Positions 37,797 through 50,289 are shown, counted from the first letter of the stretch. The stretch: DNA of 64,000 nucleotides from Collybia mongolica (GCA_013420905.1 JAAXNY010000009.1:2666001-2730000), one strand, 5' to 3'. Numbers and translations: made by a program. Notes: a model not told the origin generated them from the sequence alone.

Positions 37797-38937
37797 ATGC
37801 TTCACCTTGACGACTTCACTGCTTGGATATCTCTTAATGGTGTTGCTGCAGAAACTTATGCCATTGAACGCTCGGCTTCCAACTCTGTTACTTGCTGGAT
37901 CGCTTCTGAGGCTGGAACGGTACAACATCTTCAAACGCACTTGACCGAAGGTTTACCACGTCTTCTGATAGAAATTCTCTGTAAACTGGAGAAACAGTAC
38001 TCGAAACTTTGCAGTTCAGGGTGTCGTATCCATCGATGGACTCGAATGCGATAACCATATTATGCTCGACGTGCACAATTACCCTAACCGACCAAACGCC
38101 GTCGGCGTTTGTTACGCCAGAACTTCCGATTATACTTGTCGGGACTTTATGTTTTCAGCCATTGAAGTCACAGGCAATATACCTCTCGTCCTTGACATGC
38201 ACCTTCTCAACTACCTATTTTTTATATCTAGATGACGATGAATATCTTCACACGTTAGGGCGCACGTACCAATTTGGCACTATAACGCTGGATCTATGGA
38301 GGCTTCAAGTTGTAAATGTTGTCACCAAACCACTCGAACATCAATATGGTGGCCCTGTTTTGGAGAGTCAGATCGTTCACGAACGATCGAAGAAGGCCGG
38401 AACCCACCATGTGAAGTATGTCACGTTGGTGTAAGCCGTAGTTCGCACTAAAACCTTATATCACAGGTATGGTGAAGAGTACGCATCCCCACCTCCTGTG
38501 GTCGATATGGTCACTGGTTACAAACTGGACCAAGTACCATGCGCGAGCTTCACTTTTAAGTACCGACCACTTGGTATGACACAATCAGGACATCATCAGA
38601 ATCTTACTTAAAACCTTATCCAAGCCATGCTGATGGCCAACGGAATCATTCCCCGGCCAGTGATACCATTTCATAACCCAATGGCATCACGCTTCGCTGG
38701 TAGTTCCAGACATAATGACTGGGAGGCTGAGATCCGTAGTTCAGAGGTATAGAAATTCCTTCGTCCATTTATCATGCGTGACTTATCGTAACGGCGCCCT
38801 AGACCAAGCCGGAAGCTCTCCAGTCCAAATTCAGACATACGGATAGATTGATGCTACCTCCCCTTCGGAGAAGGACTGTCAAGACCGAGCCGAGAAGGCG
38901 ATTGGTGCAACCGCGTGAAGTTATTGACCTTACTTAA
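37797..38937 (+). CDS. DUF7918 family protein with C-terminal SIM-like motif
   Basis: Six exons (37797-37919, 37972-38173, 38232-38415, 38467-38573, 38625-38746, 38803-38937) give 290 residues with all phases consistent. The start LHLDDFTAWISLNGVAAETY, then VTCWIASEAGTKFSVNW, VVSIDGLECDNHIM, GTITLDLWRL and FKYRPLAMLMANGIIPR are the landmarks of the fungal DUF7918 family, a predicted beta-rich domain common and often multi-copy in mushroom genomes. Its function is unknown. The last exon is basic and ends in LVQPREVIDLT, a SUMO-interaction-like motif, preceded by the possible SUMOylation site VKTE. Intron 2 starts with GC (AG|GCAATA); no GT donor in the right phase exists there. Without the last intron the protein would stop at 38752. 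Confidence 0.85.
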
Positions 38938-39451
38938 AGGAATCACTACAACGAATGTTCGTTGATTTATATTATCCAAAATCAGGTCGTGGGGCCTTCG
39001 CCAACCCGCTAATGTCAAGTTGAGTTGCCACGTATTCACCTGTATTGCATTTGTGTACATGTAATATATCCTTTCCAGTCACTTTGTCGTTTATACATCA
39101 TTTTCTCTGCTGATCCGGACTCGAACCTTGCTCAACATAACCAAATGCCACTGCTGTATAACGAGCCTCTAGGCTCAAGACAACGTTCCCTCCCTTTGAT
39201 GTTATTGTATCTCGGAGCCGTGATGATCGGGCGCTGCCGTGTGGCTTCTTCGTATATAAACTTGACCTTTCGTTCATAATATATACCGACACATATTGAA
39301 ATCCTTGAGTCCACAGTAGGCTCCCAGGCTCATTGCGTGGGAATATACGTTGAATACACCATATAGGACCCTTGAAGCCGAAATTCATTTCATTAGCAAA
39401 CGTCAATATTTGTACAAGCACGAATTCGAGTGCATCAATTATTCTGAACAT
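38938..39451. other. Intergenic between DUF7918 gene and tRNA-Phe
   Basis: The 514 bp contain only short open frames without family features. Presumably 3' UTR of the DUF7918 gene and upstream sequence of the tRNA gene. Confidence 0.45.
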
Positions 39452-39534
39452 GGGGGCATAGCTCAGTTGGGAGAGCAGCAGACTGAAGTTACGAGGTGTT
39501 CTGAAGGTCCCGCGTTCAATCCGCGGTGCCCCCA
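39452..39534 (+). tRNA. tRNA-Phe (anticodon GAA) with a short intron
   Basis: The 83-nt sequence folds as a tRNA. The acceptor stem GGGGGCA pairs with TGCCCCC, with discriminator A. The D arm is GCTC...GAGC with loop AGTTGGGA; the anticodon stem is GCAGA/TCTGA with one terminal mismatch; the T arm is CCGCG-TTCAATC-CGCGG. The anticodon loop begins CTGAAG, giving anticodon GAA. About 10 extra nt (TTACGAGGTG) follow the base 3' of the anticodon, the canonical position of a nuclear tRNA intron. The A box (TAGCTCAGTTGG) and B box (GTTCAATCC) promoters are present. A run of seven T at 39561-39567 can end Pol III transcription. Confidence 0.9.
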
Positions 39535-40457
39535 TCAGGATAAGTCGTTAAGGGACGATGTTTTTTTGTTTACTGAAGTTCAGCGAGTTGTGGCGATATC
39601 CACGGTCGAGGTCCATTTATAGTTTTGTTTTCCAACTTCAGCAGCCACCTTTTTTGAGATCCTAGCGGTTCCCCTAAAAATTCGGTGTTTTATTCCAGAT
39701 TACTAGGCGGCCGACCTCTCGCCTATCTTTTTTCTTCTTCTGATGACCTAGCATTTTGACTCTAGTTCTTATCTGATCAACCCCCTTGTGATAGCTTCCG
39801 AGTGGAACAGACATAAACAACCACTCACGCTCCTCGGATCGGGGTTCGGCACGACTTATTTGAATTCTCAAGAGTTCGATGTACCACATCCAAGTATCAC
39901 TCGTGTTTTACCCGCAAAGCCACTATGCTCCTTGCATGACAAACAATATCGCAACACAGGATCCTGATACCAAACGTCATGCTACTTTTTTCGTTAACGC
40001 CATGACTCACATGGATTATCAGTTGTGAAACAATCTCCAGCTCACCCAAAAGTTAGCTCTTTAGATGTGCAAATTAGGAATTAGATTCTGATTACCGTCT
40101 TCATTTATAACAACCCAGGATCTGACGTTCGTCAGCATGAGGTTTCATCCCCTCGCTATACCTATGAATGGTCAGGAAACTGGTGGTTAGGTTAATTCCT
40201 GAACTTCCTGAATACTTGCACGTCATCGGGGCGTGTCTTCCAAGTCAAATCGTGGAATTTAGTTGTGTAAAAAGTGTAAAAATGGTGACCGTATTGCGAG
40301 TAGGTGCAAAGGGCCCAAAGAATAATGTATGAATTAAGCGTTACGTGTCGTAAGGGGATGAAGGGGTTAGGTATGCTGATTGATACAATTCGCAGACAGT
40401 ACACAAAGAAGATGCAAAATAGATACGTTAAAGTAGTGTCTGATCGGGGAAAAGAGA
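39535..40457. other. Intergenic between tRNA-Phe and the 3' end of flippase 2
   Basis: About 920 bp. Apart from the Pol III terminator near the start I see no gene. The right end should be the 3' UTR of flippase 2. Confidence 0.45.
39561..39567 (+). terminator. Pol III terminator of the tRNA-Phe gene
   Basis: A run of seven T residues 27 nt after the tRNA end fits an RNA polymerase III terminator. Confidence 0.7.
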
Positions 40458-43400
40458 TTAATCTGCATCTTTTGGTGTTGAGCCTTTTCGCCGTAGGAAG
40501 CCGCGTCGCACAGAAAACACGTGAGTCAAGGTGCCCCTTCTGCTCCTTGATTGTGGCAGGGGTGCTAGGTTTCGACTACTCTGCCGTCGTTCCGACAGAT
40601 TACTCTGCATCCGACGCATCGCCACACCGTGCTCCTCCGTCGAGAAATCGAAGCCTCGGTGGACAGATCTAACACCAGTCGACATGTCTGTCCTACTTGC
40701 AGAGCGCAAGTCAACTGATTGCCTGGGTCGAGCCGATGCGAGACTCTCCGTGCGAGACGTTCTCCGCGAAGCCATGGACGACGATCTCCCTAGTGCTTTC
40801 AGAGCTCCTCCAAGCTGGGCATCGTGAGCGACGTCACGATCAGGATCTGTTTTTCGGATATATCGCATGATATCGATGTCGTCTGGAGCAAAGCCGAACT
40901 TCCATGCCTTCGCCATATACCGTGGAGCTAATGCCAGACATATAGTCAAGGGGAGGCAAAGCCAGAAGTACGCTGAGGCGAATAGGAAGTGGTTATTGCC
41001 CCAAACTGGAGTAGCGAACCATCCAGGGGATATTGCGGAGTATACAGCCTGCGTGTCCATTGGAGCTTCAGTGGGCCTCGAATCGATCGACGAGTACTCA
41101 CGGTATAAACCCACAAGAGAACAATCCCAATAGAGACTGCAAAGAATACCCAGGCCGTCCAGACGTTTGTGTTCAGTCCATTGAAGAGGTTGGCCGTTAT
41201 GACTGCAGCAAAGACCATGGTCTATAAAAGTCTCCTGTGAGTGACATTATGTAAGGAGTGGGGAGAAGACGAACTGTGGAGAATTCGTAAAGATAGACAT
41301 CAAAGCCATCGGTACGTGATGATGGTGATGTGTATGCATAAAGGATGATGAAGTAGATTATGACGGACTGAGGGCGGACGGTCAACGTTAGTCAATATAA
41401 TCATCTTCAGACAGACCTGTACAACGCCATCAAGCATGTATATTGCGAACCACTTCATTCCAAACCATCTTCCCTCCCTTCCATAGCGATACAATTCAGG
41501 GAGGTCCATCAAGACATGGTCATCTAGAGTATGATAAAGTTCAAGCCGGGGAGAAATCTTCTAAATCTTTGAAAACATACCGACAATCCGGTCGAACAAT
41601 CCAATACCAATGACAGGTGCAATTGTCCAGAAGGAGTTCCAAAATAAGAGATAGGTGTATTCGAATACGCTGAGAAGTCGTTAACCGTCTCCACCATCCC
41701 ATGTATGATGAAACTTACTAGTTAGAACTCCAAGCTGCGTAAATCTGGAACCACCATAGGACGCCAATACACACAATATTCTTGTAAAAGAAGTTGAGAA
41801 TCCTGAAGGATAGGTTCTAAGATCCTATTCGATGACACGAATATATTGACATACATGTTGCCGTTGCGCGCATAGGACCAGTGACCATGGACGAGAAGTA
41901 GGCGCTTAAGGAAGCGGAACTGCAAGCCATCAGTTTCATATATCGTTCCAAATTGCTTCATTACTCACTTGGGCGATGGCGTAATCCGAAGAATTGACAG
42001 CCTGGAGACCCTCTTCACCGGAAATACCAACCCCAACGTCAGCCGCCTGCGTATTTTGTATCAGGTGGACTTCGGGTATGACAAAATATAGGGGACGAAC
42101 CTGGATCATACTAACATCGTTGGCACCATCTCCGATTGCGAGGGTTATTGTATTTAGTCCGCCCTTTACGAGCCTGACTACGAGCGCCTTTTGAAGGGGT
42201 GATACTCGACAGCATATGACGCCTTCGCACAAGACCGCGAGTTTAAGCAACAGGCTCCGATTCCTCTCGCCCTCCAGGGCCTGCACGAGATATCAGTCCT
42301 TCCAGCACGGACATTTGATGTGGGATGACAGGGACATACGTGAGTCAAGGCTGCTCCATCGATGACGAGCACAAATCCTCCTGGGCGATCACCGTTGTTG
42401 GAACCCACGATTGACGATATCCCGGTGTCAATCCGTTGTAAAGGGTATTCTGGAGGTTCGTCTGGGTTACGTATGGGGGTTACTTCATCGTCCATGGCAG
42501 GGGAGTTGTCACCGAGGATCCCACTTTCTGGGAAGAATTCTTCGACAGCGTGCACCATCTGTTGATACACTGGCCGGCCATGTTGGTTCCCACCGCGGAT
42601 GACAATGATATTGGACTCCCTTCCTATCAAATTTGTGCTGTGGCCGATGGCTAGATAGGAGAATAATCAGCCGTGGTGGCGGAAGTGAGAATGGGACCTG
42701 CGCACCGATGGCAGTCTCAAGCTTATCACCAGTAGCAACCCATATTTTGATACCAGCCCGTTTGAGATCTGCAATAGTTTCGGGAACACCATCTTGGAGA
42801 CGGTCTTCAATCGCAGTGGCTCCCAGCAGCCTCAGGTCTTGTTCTAACTCGTCCGAAATCGCCTCGATTTTAACGTCCCTGTCCTCCATTGCAACCGTGG
42901 CCTCATGATACCGTTCGCTCCATTCGTGATACTCGTCCTCTGATATAGTTCGACGCAAGGTCAATACAAAAATAGCCAGGCGCCAATGTAAATGACGTAC
43001 CGTTAATGACTTTGTATGCCAAGGTCAGGGTTCTCAGACCCTCACTCGCAAACTCTCCTAGCTGCTTCTCCGTCGTATTTTTTAGATCCTCTCCACCAGG
43101 CTTAAGACGCTCGAAGATAACATTGTCCGCGCCCTTGCTCAATAAAAACAACCTTCCATCCTGTCCATCCAATTTCCTCAAAACGACACTCATCCTCTTC
43201 CTAGCACTAGTAAACTCCAAGATGTTCAACAACTCAAACCTCTCCACCTCATCCGCGAACGGCGTCTGCAGCATCAGAACTTCGCTGTCCCGTCCCCTGA
43301 ACACAAAGCCCACATCTGCAGCAGCCTGTACCAGCGCCGCCTCATCAGGAGACTGTGCCTTGTACTCAAGTGCGCCCGTTTCAGGATCGACGGCAGTGAG

Positions 43401-45557
43401 GACCGTGTGGCACAAAGCGAGCACCGTGAAGAATCCATTCAGCGACCGCGCGTGACCGGCGTTTTCGGATTCCGGGTCTGCGTGAATGGCTAACGCGAGA
43501 TCTGCTTTAAGTTGTGCGTCGCTGAAATGGTACAAGACTTGCTTCGAGAGTTTCACTCCTTCGGCGGCGAGCGTATCTGGAACTGCGGTGGGATCTTTGT
43601 CTTTGGACCCTGCGGCAGTTGAAGAGTCCGCGCTCGACAGCTGGGTGTCCCTTTTGGTGTCGACCCCCAATGTCGCTGGTATCACCTCAGGTACTTCCTC
43701 TCGGACCTTCTCAGGGTCTCCCTTATACACTTTCCCCCCGATTGAACACCGACGAAAGATCATAGAATTCTGCACAAAACTTAACGATAAGTTATCTAAC
43801 TCTGATTGAGATTATACTCTTACGCACCTGAGTTAAAGTCCCCGTTTTATCCGAAAATATATACTCGATCTGTCCAAGGTCATCCGACAGATTCCAACTC
43901 CTCGCCAACGTTGCTTGATTAGTTTTTTCATAACATATGTCCGAATCAAAGTAGATGAATGCTGCCTGACATGTCCGCACGAATTCTATAGATATGTACA
44001 GGGATATTGGAACAATGTTCTGAAACCTGTTGAGAATGCGCATTTAGCAATTATTTGTTCACTGGTGAACGCGGAGACGAACGTGATGAGTGCGAAAGCC
44101 CAAGTAACGAGGCCATTAACGGAAGGATTGTCGTCAGGTAAATTGTCATTGTAAAGCCAAGGCGCGCCCCTGGGAAAATCACGGTGTTCAAGTATAGAGT
44201 CCACGATTGCACAAGCGATGGCCATCAGGGCAAGTATAATCAAATTGATAAAGCTGAGGAATGCAACGTATATGTGAATGGTTAATGTAGTGATGGGAAG
44301 GATAGGTAACGTACACTTGGGGATTCATCTGCCTCTCAACCTTGCTCCTTTTACTAGGTGTCCCCCCCGAATTCATCACAATCCTTGTGTCTTCTCCCGT
44401 GTACATGACCACACCAATCACCCAACCCGTATTCCGCAAGACAGTCCCACGCAAGAGCGTCATTTGCATATCGACGGGGAAAACATCGCGCTCGCTACCA
44501 GCTTCCTGTCCCTTCTTTGAATTATTTAGGAGTAGAGCGGCGTTCAGCCTGTACATGTTCACATCAGGCCTGTCACAGTCTAATCTGAAATTATTCGCCA
44601 TGTTCGCACAATCCGCCGCAGTGCGCAAGTGGGTGAGCGATGGGACAGCATTACGGGATTTCAAATTAGTCTCTCCATCCAAGTTTTTAGTCTCGACATA
44701 GGCAACATTCTCCTCTTCAGAAGTCGCACAGATGATGATGTCAGCTGGGAACGACTCGTCGTTCTTGATCTTGACGAAGTCCCCGACACGGATATCCTCC
44801 CATATCGTCTTTTTCCAATGCGGTCTAGTGTGATCCTGATGATGGGCGAAAAGATGGATATGATGTCCCGTCCCTTCCTCATGATGGTCATCGAACTCCA
44901 CGTCTGTTTGAGTATCCTGATCCTCGGAAGGGGCTCCTGCATTTTTCTGAGCAGCATTGATTTTGTCACCCTTGGCATTGGAGAGGATCCCGCGGACGAA
45001 AGTCTTGCTCTTCTTCGCCATGACGTTCGGGTTCACCCAGTCACCACCGGAAAGTACACGGACCGTGGAGTAATTCACACGTCGGTCGGACTGATGCCTT
45101 TTCACATCCTCGTATCCATCCTTGATGGCGGTGATACCGAGAACGATAAGGAGGGGTAGGATGACAAGACCAGGGGAAATAGTGGAGAATTTGCTGAAAA
45201 ACTGGAGGATTGCGATGCCGAGGAAGAAACTGTCACGTAGAAGCAAAAATTTCATTAAATTAAATCTCGCCAAAGAAGTACGACGCACATGTTCGCAATA
45301 CGCCTGAACTGTTCCAGCAAATTCCTAGGGAGGAATGTGATGACGGTGTACTTGGATGTGATGACCTGATTCGTGCAATAGACATGGTCAGGTTTGACTC
45401 TCCCCTTGTGGTCTCGGTAGTCATCCGGTAAATTCTCGTTCATGAAAACGGTGCGACGAGGGCCTGGTTCCCGTTTGCGCACAAAGAGGTTTTCGACATT
45501 GAAGGCTGCGAGCTTGGCGTACCAGGCGCCGAATCCGGACTTCTTTGAAGCAGCCAT
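40458..45557 (-). CDS. P4-type ATPase (phospholipid flippase), Dnf1/2-like, paralogue 2
   Basis: A multi-exon gene from ATG 45557 ([20 protein letters not shown]) to the stop at 40458, close in sequence to the flippase at 31320-36248. Landmarks: [61 protein letters not shown] near 43840, [36 protein letters not shown] near 42120, [20 protein letters not shown], then the last TM helices and a basic tail with [18 protein letters not shown]. Where I compared junctions, they fall at the places used in paralogue 1; the donor after FDRIV is a normal GT here. The actuator-side loop carries an unusual His-rich stretch ([20 protein letters not shown]). Role: transbilayer phospholipid movement in plasma or endosomal membranes. 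The two genes converge. Confidence 0.93.
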
Positions 45558-46369
45558 TTATTAAGGTGCCACAAGGCAGGCTGTCGTTTCGATTAGGATT
45601 CGTGAAAGGCAGTCGTCTAAGAAAAGGGGAATGGGAGTTCAAACAGATTGAATGGACATGGCAGTGGGATGAGAACCGCGGTTGTGATCAAGGTTTGCGC
45701 TTGGGGGTATGCGTTTCTCACTCAGGCTCAAGGCTGACACAACAGAACATGACACAGGTCTGATGACCGGCTCGCTCCAAAATACGGGAGTTCTCGCAAC
45801 AGTCTCACAAATAAATGCGCCGCAGCGAAAGTTAGTCCATCTACGAATCATTTAGTCGTTCCGAGGCCACCATTGAATGAATTTAGGAGAAAAGAATTTA
45901 GACTTGCAAGGACAGCTCTGCCTAAAATGATCGCGAGAAGGTCAGCAACATTTGTCAGATAGGTATGAAATTCGGTGATTATCCGGACCCCGAAATGGTG
46001 AAACCCACACTCAGACAAGCTGGAGGCGGAGGAATTCAATTGCCACCGCCGAATCTCAAACGTTAACGGGCGTCGTCGGAGGAATCCTCACCAAACCGTC
46101 CGAATCGGGCGGTAAAAAATCGGTGGACAATGACCATAACGAGTGTGGCGGGTATGTATTATAGCAAGCGGTGGAAGCACAAGAGAATGGTAAGACCACA
46201 GGATCTACTAAGTAACGAAAACAGTCAACAACATTCCGTGGAAGAGATAAAGAGTGTTCGGGTTCGGAGGGGTATCATGTTTGGGTCCGGATCAGCTCAG
46301 AGATCCTCACAAATCCGATCGACACCCAGTGGACAAACCAAATATCAACAAGAAATCCCGACCACTCAT
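45558..46369. other. Intergenic between flippase 2 promoter and septin 3' end
   Basis: About 810 bp between two minus-strand genes: promoter and leader of flippase 2 on the left, 3' UTR of the septin on the right. A plus-strand open frame over 46130-46546 overlaps the septin antisense and looks like a shadow. Nothing else is recognised. Confidence 0.45.
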
Positions 46370-47715
46370 CTACTGCCGTTCTGCGGGACGCTGGTTCACA
46401 TTATCTTTGAGGGCTATCAGCTGCTTCGAGCGGAAAGCCTCGTAATGGATCTGGGCGGTCGTCTCGATCAAGTCTTGCAGGTGAGTCCTACAAGAAATAC
46501 ATCAATAAATTACGCTGAAATGAATAATACCCCACGCACCTGGTGAGGAAGTTGCGGAGGTGCATGAACTCGCAATGGTTTTGATCCTCAACATTAACAA
46601 CTCCCCAACGGTTCCTGCGGCCACGAACAGATTTCCCATCAATAATCACGTTGTTCTCTGAGCCAACGATAGCGAAGGGGATGATATCCTAGGGAAGATT
46701 ATCAATTTCAGGGTTAATGGTGAGTTGACGAAAGAGGCGTACCCTGATAGTCTCGTTCAATTGAACTTCCTCCTCGTCATCCTCATCCGTGTCAAAGGGG
46801 TAAAGGCGGATGCTGTTATAGACCAGCTCTTCCCGAATCTACAGAGGCCTCAGTACTGTTACCACTTGATCAACCATTCAATATGACAGACCTTGATTTT
46901 GAAGTTATCCCTCTCCTCAATGGTCAAGCTGTCCGACTTGGCAATAACAGGGACAACGTTAACGACCTCGCTGAGCTTCTTCATCACAATAACATCAATA
47001 GGACGGAGAGCATGTCCCGTGGGGTTGATGAAGTAGAGACAGCAGTGGATACGCGTGTCCTGGATGTAGCGGTCCCGCATTGCTGTCAGCTCCTTGCGAA
47101 GGTACGCACTGTGCTGGTCCTTGATGTACCTGATTATGGGGTCCCAGCTGGAAGGTGTCACAAACACGTAATGAGAAACGGTTCTCATCATTGGTTCTGT
47201 AAGGCGCAACTTACCAGTTTTCATTGTTGACTTGGTCACCATACCCAGGTGTATCAACGATGTTCAATCTCAGCTTGACGCCATTCTCCACAATCACTGT
47301 ATAAAATTTGATTTAATCCTCCATTTGCATGGTTATGTCCCTGAGTAACACGTAGAAAAAGGCGTACCATGCGAAACAGCCTGAATCTCCGTTGTCTGCC
47401 TTACAGGCTCGTCGGAAGTGAACCGTCCCTTGGAGTCAATCAAGTGGGACGCGAAGATGGTGTTGACAAGGGTAGACTTTCCGAGCCCAGTTTGACCTGT
47501 AAAGTTCGAGGTAAAATGGTCGAAGTGACAGGGCAGCGAAAAACAGTTGTGATATAATAGTCAGTAAATCTGCCTTGTATTAACCACTCAGACGACGAAC
47601 CAACGACAATGACATTGAATTGGAAACCGCGCTTCAAGAGCTTGTGCTCAATTTGCTGCGTGATAGAGTCGAAACCGACATAGGACTCTGCGCGGATTTC
47701 TTCGGCAACGGACAT
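46370..47715 (-). CDS. CDC10: Septin, Cdc10 subgroup
   Basis: Seven exons (47715-47601, 47496-47368, 47296-47215, 47147-46892, 46838-46743, 46688-46540, 46487-46370) give 314 residues with exact phases. The start SYVGFDSITQQIEHKLLKRG matches Cdc10 better than other septins. The GTPase domain has the P-loop GQTGLGKS, switch II DTPGYGD and the AKSD specificity motif (VVPVIAKSDSLT), with the G-interface segment CWDPIIRYIKDQHSAYLRKE. The septin unique element reads SIIDGK-type WGVVNVEDQNHCEFMHLRNF, THLQDLIETT and HYEAFRSKQLIALK. There is no C-terminal coiled coil, as expected for Cdc10. Septins form hetero-oligomeric filaments at the bud neck, septa and hyphal tips; Cdc10 is the central subunit of the yeast octamer. 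Confidence 0.96.
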
Positions 47716-48753
47716 TTTTTATGTGAGAGCAGGCTAGCCTAGGGAGAGAAGGTTTTTGGGGGGAAAAAAGGGGAGGAAAAGGAAAGGACGACAACGAAGG
47801 CGACGACTGAGGTTCGAACGATATTCTCAAGGCAATTTTGGCTTTAGCACAAATAGTGATAAACAAAAATTGTGGCTCTCTTCCCTGCTTTCTGTCCTTC
47901 ATCGTGCCCATGCCCCAAATATACCAGCAATTCTCTAGGCATAACGAACTCATATGCGCCATGAACTAGGCCATATCAATGTTAAACTGAAAGACAAACT
48001 CATACCAGGAGAGATCAGAAAGCTTCGCCTAAGCGGAAAGTCAGACTGATATCTCTATTGATCTGAATCTGATACCTAGTGGGTTAAGTTTAGAGTGGAG
48101 ACAACGATATTTGCTGAACTCGACCTGAACTGACCGAATCCGTCAATATCACGATGGCTAGGACGTGGAAACGCCTGCTGCGAACTGATTACGCTACAGT
48201 GCCTCTCTCTCCGGCGGCACGGCATATTATATTATTGGGAAGTCCAAGGTTGATCGGGATTCAAGGCATCTTGACAAACTGACAGTTGCAATCCATCTAC
48301 TTACCCTCAGCGCTCAGCACTCTCCCGTCACCCAGTTTACGAGAGTCGCACGTCTTCCCTCCAACTGAATTAGGAATCACTCTGGATACATTATGATTGA
48401 CCACGAAATGAGTAGAAGTCACTCCCTACACACCACCACTTTTACCTCGTGTACCACTTGGTGTATTTTTGAACATAAAACGTGTCATGGCTTTATGTAA
48501 ATTTACAACATGTTCAATTATAGAGATGTCCCTCACAATACAACGATCAGAAACACTGTCATGATTTCGCGGTTGTACATTCTAGAAGGACTATCAATCA
48601 TACAAGCGGCGGTTTAGGAGCTTGGTGATGAACCGTGGTGAGCGCTTGAAGCGGTTACAACACGCCGCTTTGCAATCATATTTCAAGTTCAACCATCGCG
48701 TCACGCTAAAGCTTGACCACTGCTCAATTACTAGACCCCGCCCTCCCCGCATT
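47716..48753. promoter_or_regulatory. Divergent region between septin and F-box/CNH genes
   Basis: About 1 kb between two divergently transcribed genes. It must include both promoters and leaders. In the minus direction a purine/pyrimidine-rich tract lies just upstream of the septin start (47755-47800). An open frame reading into the F-box gene from 48622 has an ATG further upstream, but I prefer ATG 48754. No other gene is seen. Confidence 0.45.
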
Positions 48754-50289
48754 ATGTCCACTAAGAAATTCGCGTCCCTTGTCACCTCGGTCACTAACCG
48801 GTTACATCCACGCAAGCCAACATTTCGGAGTGTTGTAGAGGAAGCGGTCAGGGCAGCAGCAGCAGCAACCCGCACACACTCCCCAGGCGCGACGTTGCCG
48901 CTGTCCAAGGCCCTCAGCGACCAGATCCCTCAAGAACTCTTCGAACAGTTCATCTACTATCTCGGCGACGATAAACACGCCCTGTCAGCCTGTAGCACCG
49001 TTTGCCGTGCCTGGTTTGCTGTGAGCAGATATCACCTCTTCTCCCTGCTTGCCGTACGCCCAGTATACCTCCATTTCGGCAAATGGCACATTATTAAATG
49101 CTCCGTTCCACTTCGTGAGTTCGGTCAACTCTAGCCTACTGCATTTCCTAATGTGTCTACTCGACACTTAAATAGGTGGAGGGAAAACGATTATTTATGG
49201 AACCGACGAAGGACTTTATCGCGTCAATCTTGATCAAAAGAGCATCCCTGTTCAATTACTGGCGTTACCACTTATTATACAAGTCGACGTGCTAGAGGAT
49301 CATAACACAATTGTCATCCTTGCAGGTGCCAACCAGTCACCATCTGTACTCTTTAGACAATAACCCATCTCTTTCTACTGTATTGGCAGATCAGCAGGTC
49401 TTAACCGTTCCTCTCGACATCCTTGGCAGTAACTGGACTGGGGATATCACAACGTGCACTCGCGTTTCGTCCCACGTCTCTTTCTTCAAAACTGGCGCGA
49501 TTCAGGGAAAGTGCCTTGTCTGTGTCGCCAAAGTGAAGGCCGGCCTGTCTTCTACAACATTCAAACTATTTGAGCCTATCTTATGCCAGACACCAGGAAA
49601 GAAGGTTAGTTTCAGCCTCCAGGTTTACAAGGTATTTCCATGTCCATCCAATACTATGAGTACGAGCAGTGACGCACGTTGAATATTTATTATAGGAATT
49701 GTATATGAGCGAACGAGCCGTGTCTATTGATTTTCTTCGAACGAAACTAGTGGCTGGTACTGCACGACATGGTTTCGAAGTGATAAGCGTCGACACATTC
49801 GAGACACAGGCTCTTCTTGACCCAGATGGACCTCCTATTCCCCAGAGTCAAGACAAGAAATCAAAATGCCTTGCTTTCTACCGTCTGGAAGACGAATCTC
49901 TCCTGTGTTTCGATGGTCATTATCCAAAATACTATCCATAATGATATCTCTTGTTTAAATTAATTCAACAGCATTCGCCATGTATGTTGATACATGGGGT
50001 CGGGTTTCTCGGACTACCGTTATGAGATGGCAGTTTCAACCTGCAATCAACTTCGGTATGTCATGCCTCCAACATAGCCGTCACGGCAAAGAGAACTCAC
50101 AATCAGATAGTATTCCATGACCCATACCTTCTCGCCTTCAGTGAATCACACATCGAAGTACGGCATGTTGAAGATGGTTCTCTCCTTCAGATCGTCAGAA
50201 TCAACTGCAGACTATTGAGCACCTCACCAGAGCTCATCATGGTTCAATGCGATGATGGTCAGGTGATCGGTTTGCGCTTCCCACTGTGA
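48754..50289 (+). CDS. F-box plus citron-homology (CNH) domain protein
   Basis: Six exons (48754-49114, 49176-49325, 49390-49604, 49696-49915, 49972-50055, 50111-50289) give 402 residues with all phases consistent. The N-terminal 45 residues are basic. An F-box-like motif follows: DQIPQELFEQFIYYLGDDKH, ACSTVCRAWFAVSRYHLFSL. The rest is one CNH domain. Matching elements are GKTIIYGTDEGLYRVNL, VDVLEDHNTIVILADQQVLT, VSFFKTGAIQGKCLVCVAK, ELYMSERAVSIDFLRTKLV, GFEVISVDT, LLCFDAFAMYVDTWGRVSR, DPYLLAFSESHIEVRHV and QVIGLRFP. CNH domains form a WD40-like propeller in Rom1/2 Rho exchange factors, citron kinase and Vps39, where they bind small GTPases or partners. With an F-box it could act as a ubiquitin-ligase substrate receptor. 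That is inference. Confidence 0.85.

Noticed and set aside
39098..39535. Minus-strand 145-codon frame overlapping the tRNA
   Set aside because: It runs through the antisense of the tRNA-Phe gene and has no protein family features.
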